This document shows positions 62,733 through 64,000 of a DNA stretch of 64,000 bases, piece after piece. Source of the DNA: an uncultured Candidatus Saccharibacteria bacterium. GTDB taxonomy: Bacteria > Patescibacteriota > Saccharimonadia > Saccharimonadales > Saccharimonadaceae. The stretch's first letter is position 1, and each line of letters starts with the position of its first letter. A program made the position numbers and the translations under genes. The notes under the pieces are model-generated. The model was not told where the DNA came from. It made no database searches and saw only the letters and a program-made list of their open reading frames with translations. The DNA lies in NCBI GenBank assembly GCA_937990725.1, contig CALKQS010000004.1, positions 100,380 to 164,379 on the forward strand, read 5' to 3'.

Positions 62733-63350
62733 TTAGCGTGAGTAATACTCAACAATCAGCTGCTCGTTGATGCCAGCTTCAGCTTCTTCGCGCTTTGGTT
62801 CGCCCGATACTTCGATCTTGAGTTTTTTGATATCGCTCTTAAGCCAACTCAGTGGTGGTTGGGAGGTGTTACCGTAGATGTCGTCAATTGCAGTAAAGTA
62901 GCCAGACTTTGCACTCTTTGGCCGAACGGTAATGACATCCCCTGCCTTGAGGCGAATTGATGGGATGTCGACGCGGCGACCATTGAGCTCAAAGTGACCG
63001 TGACTCACCAGTTGGCGGGCCTGGCGACGACTCGTTGCAAAGCCAGCACGGTACACAGCGTTGTCGAGCCGGAGCTCGAGGAAGCGGAGCAAGTTCTCGC
63101 CACTCAGACCTGGCTTGCGAGTTGCTTCGTTCATCAGCTTAGCAAACTGCTTCTCCAGTAGGCCATACATACGGCGCACCTTCTGCTTTTCGCGCAGCTG
63201 CGTTGCATACATGCTTGGCTTGCTTTGACGGCCATGAGCGTGCTCGCCTGGAATACCGCTCTTGCGCGCCAAAATCTTGTGTGCCTTAGGGTGAAGTGCC
63301 ACGCCTTCGCGACGGCTCTGCTTCACGATTGGGCTTCTATCTCGTGCCAT
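62733..63350 (-). CDS. rpsD: Ribosomal protein uS4, cysteine-free
   Basis: 205 residues. YGLLEKQF and the S4 RNA-binding domain (RLDNAVYRAGFATSRRQAR) are typical. The N-terminal zinc cysteines are missing, so this is the C- form. Confidence 0.97.
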   Translation of the reverse strand: MARDRSPIVKQSRREGVALHPKAHKILARKSGIPGEHAHGRQSKPSMYATQLREKQKVRRMYGLLEKQFAKLMNEATRKPGLSGENLLRFLELRLDNAVYRAGFATSRRQARQLVSHGHFELNGRRVDIPSIRLKAGDVITVRPKSAKSGYFTAIDDIYGNTSQPPLSWLKSDIKKLKIEVSGEPKREEAEAGINEQLIVEYYSR

Positions 63351-63740
63351 TTACGCCCTCCTTGCCTTTCGTGGGCGAACGCCACCGTGTGGCACACCCG
63401 TTACATCTTTGATGCTATTGACGGCAATGTCGAAGTTGCTCATTGCGCGAATTGCCGCATCTCGGCCCAGCCCAACACCCTTGACGAATACGTCAACAGT
63501 GCGGACGCCATAGCTACTCTTGGCAGCTTCTGCGGCTTTTTCTGCAGCAATCTGTGCTGCGTAGGCTGTGCCTTTCTTGCTCCCACGGAAGCCACATGCA
63601 CCAGCGCTGGCAGCGGTCAAGACGTTGCCCTTGCTATCTGCAAATGTGACAATAGTGTTGTTAAAGGTTGCCTGTACATGCAGCTGACCAGATGGGACTG
63701 ATCGGCGCTGCTTTTTCTTGGTAGATTTTGCTTGTGCCAT
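63351..63740 (-). CDS. rpsK: Ribosomal protein uS11
   Basis: 129 residues. VQATFNNTIVTFADSKGN, GFRGSKKGTAYAAQ and DVTGVPHGGVRPRKARRA are the family's blocks. AAAGGA precedes the ATG. Confidence 0.97.
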   Translation of the reverse strand: MAQAKSTKKKQRRSVPSGQLHVQATFNNTIVTFADSKGNVLTAASAGACGFRGSKKGTAYAAQIAAEKAAEAAKSSYGVRTVDVFVKGVGLGRDAAIRAMSNFDIAVNSIKDVTGVPHGGVRPRKARRA

Positions 63741-63755
63741 ATCTCGTCCTTTCTC

Positions 63756-64000
63756 CTACGTCTTGCTTGCTGCCTTTGGCTGTGCCCCGCCGACGGCGAT
63801 CGCCTTACCCTTGCGAGTTCGTGCGTTCGTTCGAGTGCGCTGACCGCGTGTTGGCAAGCCATTTTTGTGCCTCAAGCCGCGGTATGCACCAATGTCTTTA
63901 AGGCGTTTGATATTGTTGGTCACCAGGCGTTGCAGATCGCCTTCAGTGACATAATCTTTGTCGATAATGTCGCGAAGCTTCTGCTCTTCAGCCTCGGTGA
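63756..64000 (-). CDS. rpsM: Ribosomal protein uS13 (partial)
   Basis: C-terminal 80 codons of the gene; the start is beyond the window. [20 protein letters not shown] followed by a basic tail is the S13 end. Stop TAG at 63756-63758, 15 nt before rpsK. Confidence 0.95.
   Translation of the reverse strand, partial: TEAEEQKLRDIIDKDYVTEGDLQRLVTNNIKRLKDIGAYRGLRHKNGLPTRGQRTRTNARTRKGKAIAVGGAQPKAASKT

Overview
The window is 64 kb of a small, compact bacterial chromosome whose gene content and protein sequences resemble Candidatus Saccharibacteria (TM7, Patescibacteria/CPR). This is inferred from resemblance; no database search was possible. UGA is an ordinary stop (for example at the ends of atpF and the atpI-like gene), so this is not a code-25 lineage. 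No amino-acid, nucleotide or lipid biosynthetic operon is present. The window is dominated by translation, replication, ATP synthase, short membrane proteins and lineage-specific hypotheticals. At least 19 coding regions start 6-8 nt after a TATAAT-like -10 box, so leaderless transcription looks common; genes inside operons use AGGAG-type ribosome binding sites.

Layout. 1-1.1 kb: tail of an RCC1-repeat protein, a glutaredoxin and a small hypothetical. 1.3-10.6 kb: an F-type ATP synthase operon (atpI-like, B, E, F, H, A, G, a 4-TM protein, D). It is closed by two terminators and a C-free GATA-rich tract, followed by a small membrane protein, then atpC with its own promoter, and a protein resembling the zeta (cadmium) class of carbonic anhydrases. 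10.8-13.4 kb: a tRNA-dihydrouridine synthase, then about 1.1 kb of dense hairpins read leftward from two good promoters, with two tRNA-shaped folds without a normal anticodon arm and a 55-residue CxxCxGxG zinc-finger protein. This is the most unusual stretch. 13.4-26.7 kb: a UvrD/PcrA helicase fused to a RecB-like nuclease, a CtpE-like P-type ATPase operon, two small paralogues (one behind a pseudoknot-capable leader), a TrmA/RlmD-type methyltransferase, a full-length but catalytically degenerate phosphoketolase homologue, and an Erm-type rRNA methyltransferase. 26.7-33 kb: membrane glycosyltransferase, a tandemly duplicated membrane-protein segment with a recombination-chimera ORF, dnaB and dnaX.

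33-45 kb: the usual secE-nusG-rplK-rplA-rplJ-rplL block is split by two insertions. One lies between rplK and rplA (tRNA-Pro, remnants of a serine recombinase, two members of a four-cysteine anchored protein family). The other lies between rplA and rplJ (thymidylate kinase, a RelA/SpoT-like protein). 45-57.5 kb: orphan histidine kinase, YgjP-type metallopeptidase, P-loop kinase, tRNA-Trp, rpmG, a family-2-like glycosyltransferase, a tRNA Thr/Tyr/Thr cluster, TPR protein, holB, a large RluD-type pseudouridine synthase and trpS. 57.8-60.4 kb: a secreted GH32 fructan/sucrose hydrolase and an alpha/beta hydrolase. 60.5-64 kb: the alpha operon (rpsM-rpsK-rpsD-rpoA-rplQ-rplM-rpsI).

Together the genes describe an organism with a complete rotary ATPase and translation core but little biosynthesis in view, a secreted fructan hydrolase for outside sugar, many anchored small proteins, and fast-changing accessory DNA near tRNA-Pro, dnaB and the hairpin-rich locus.
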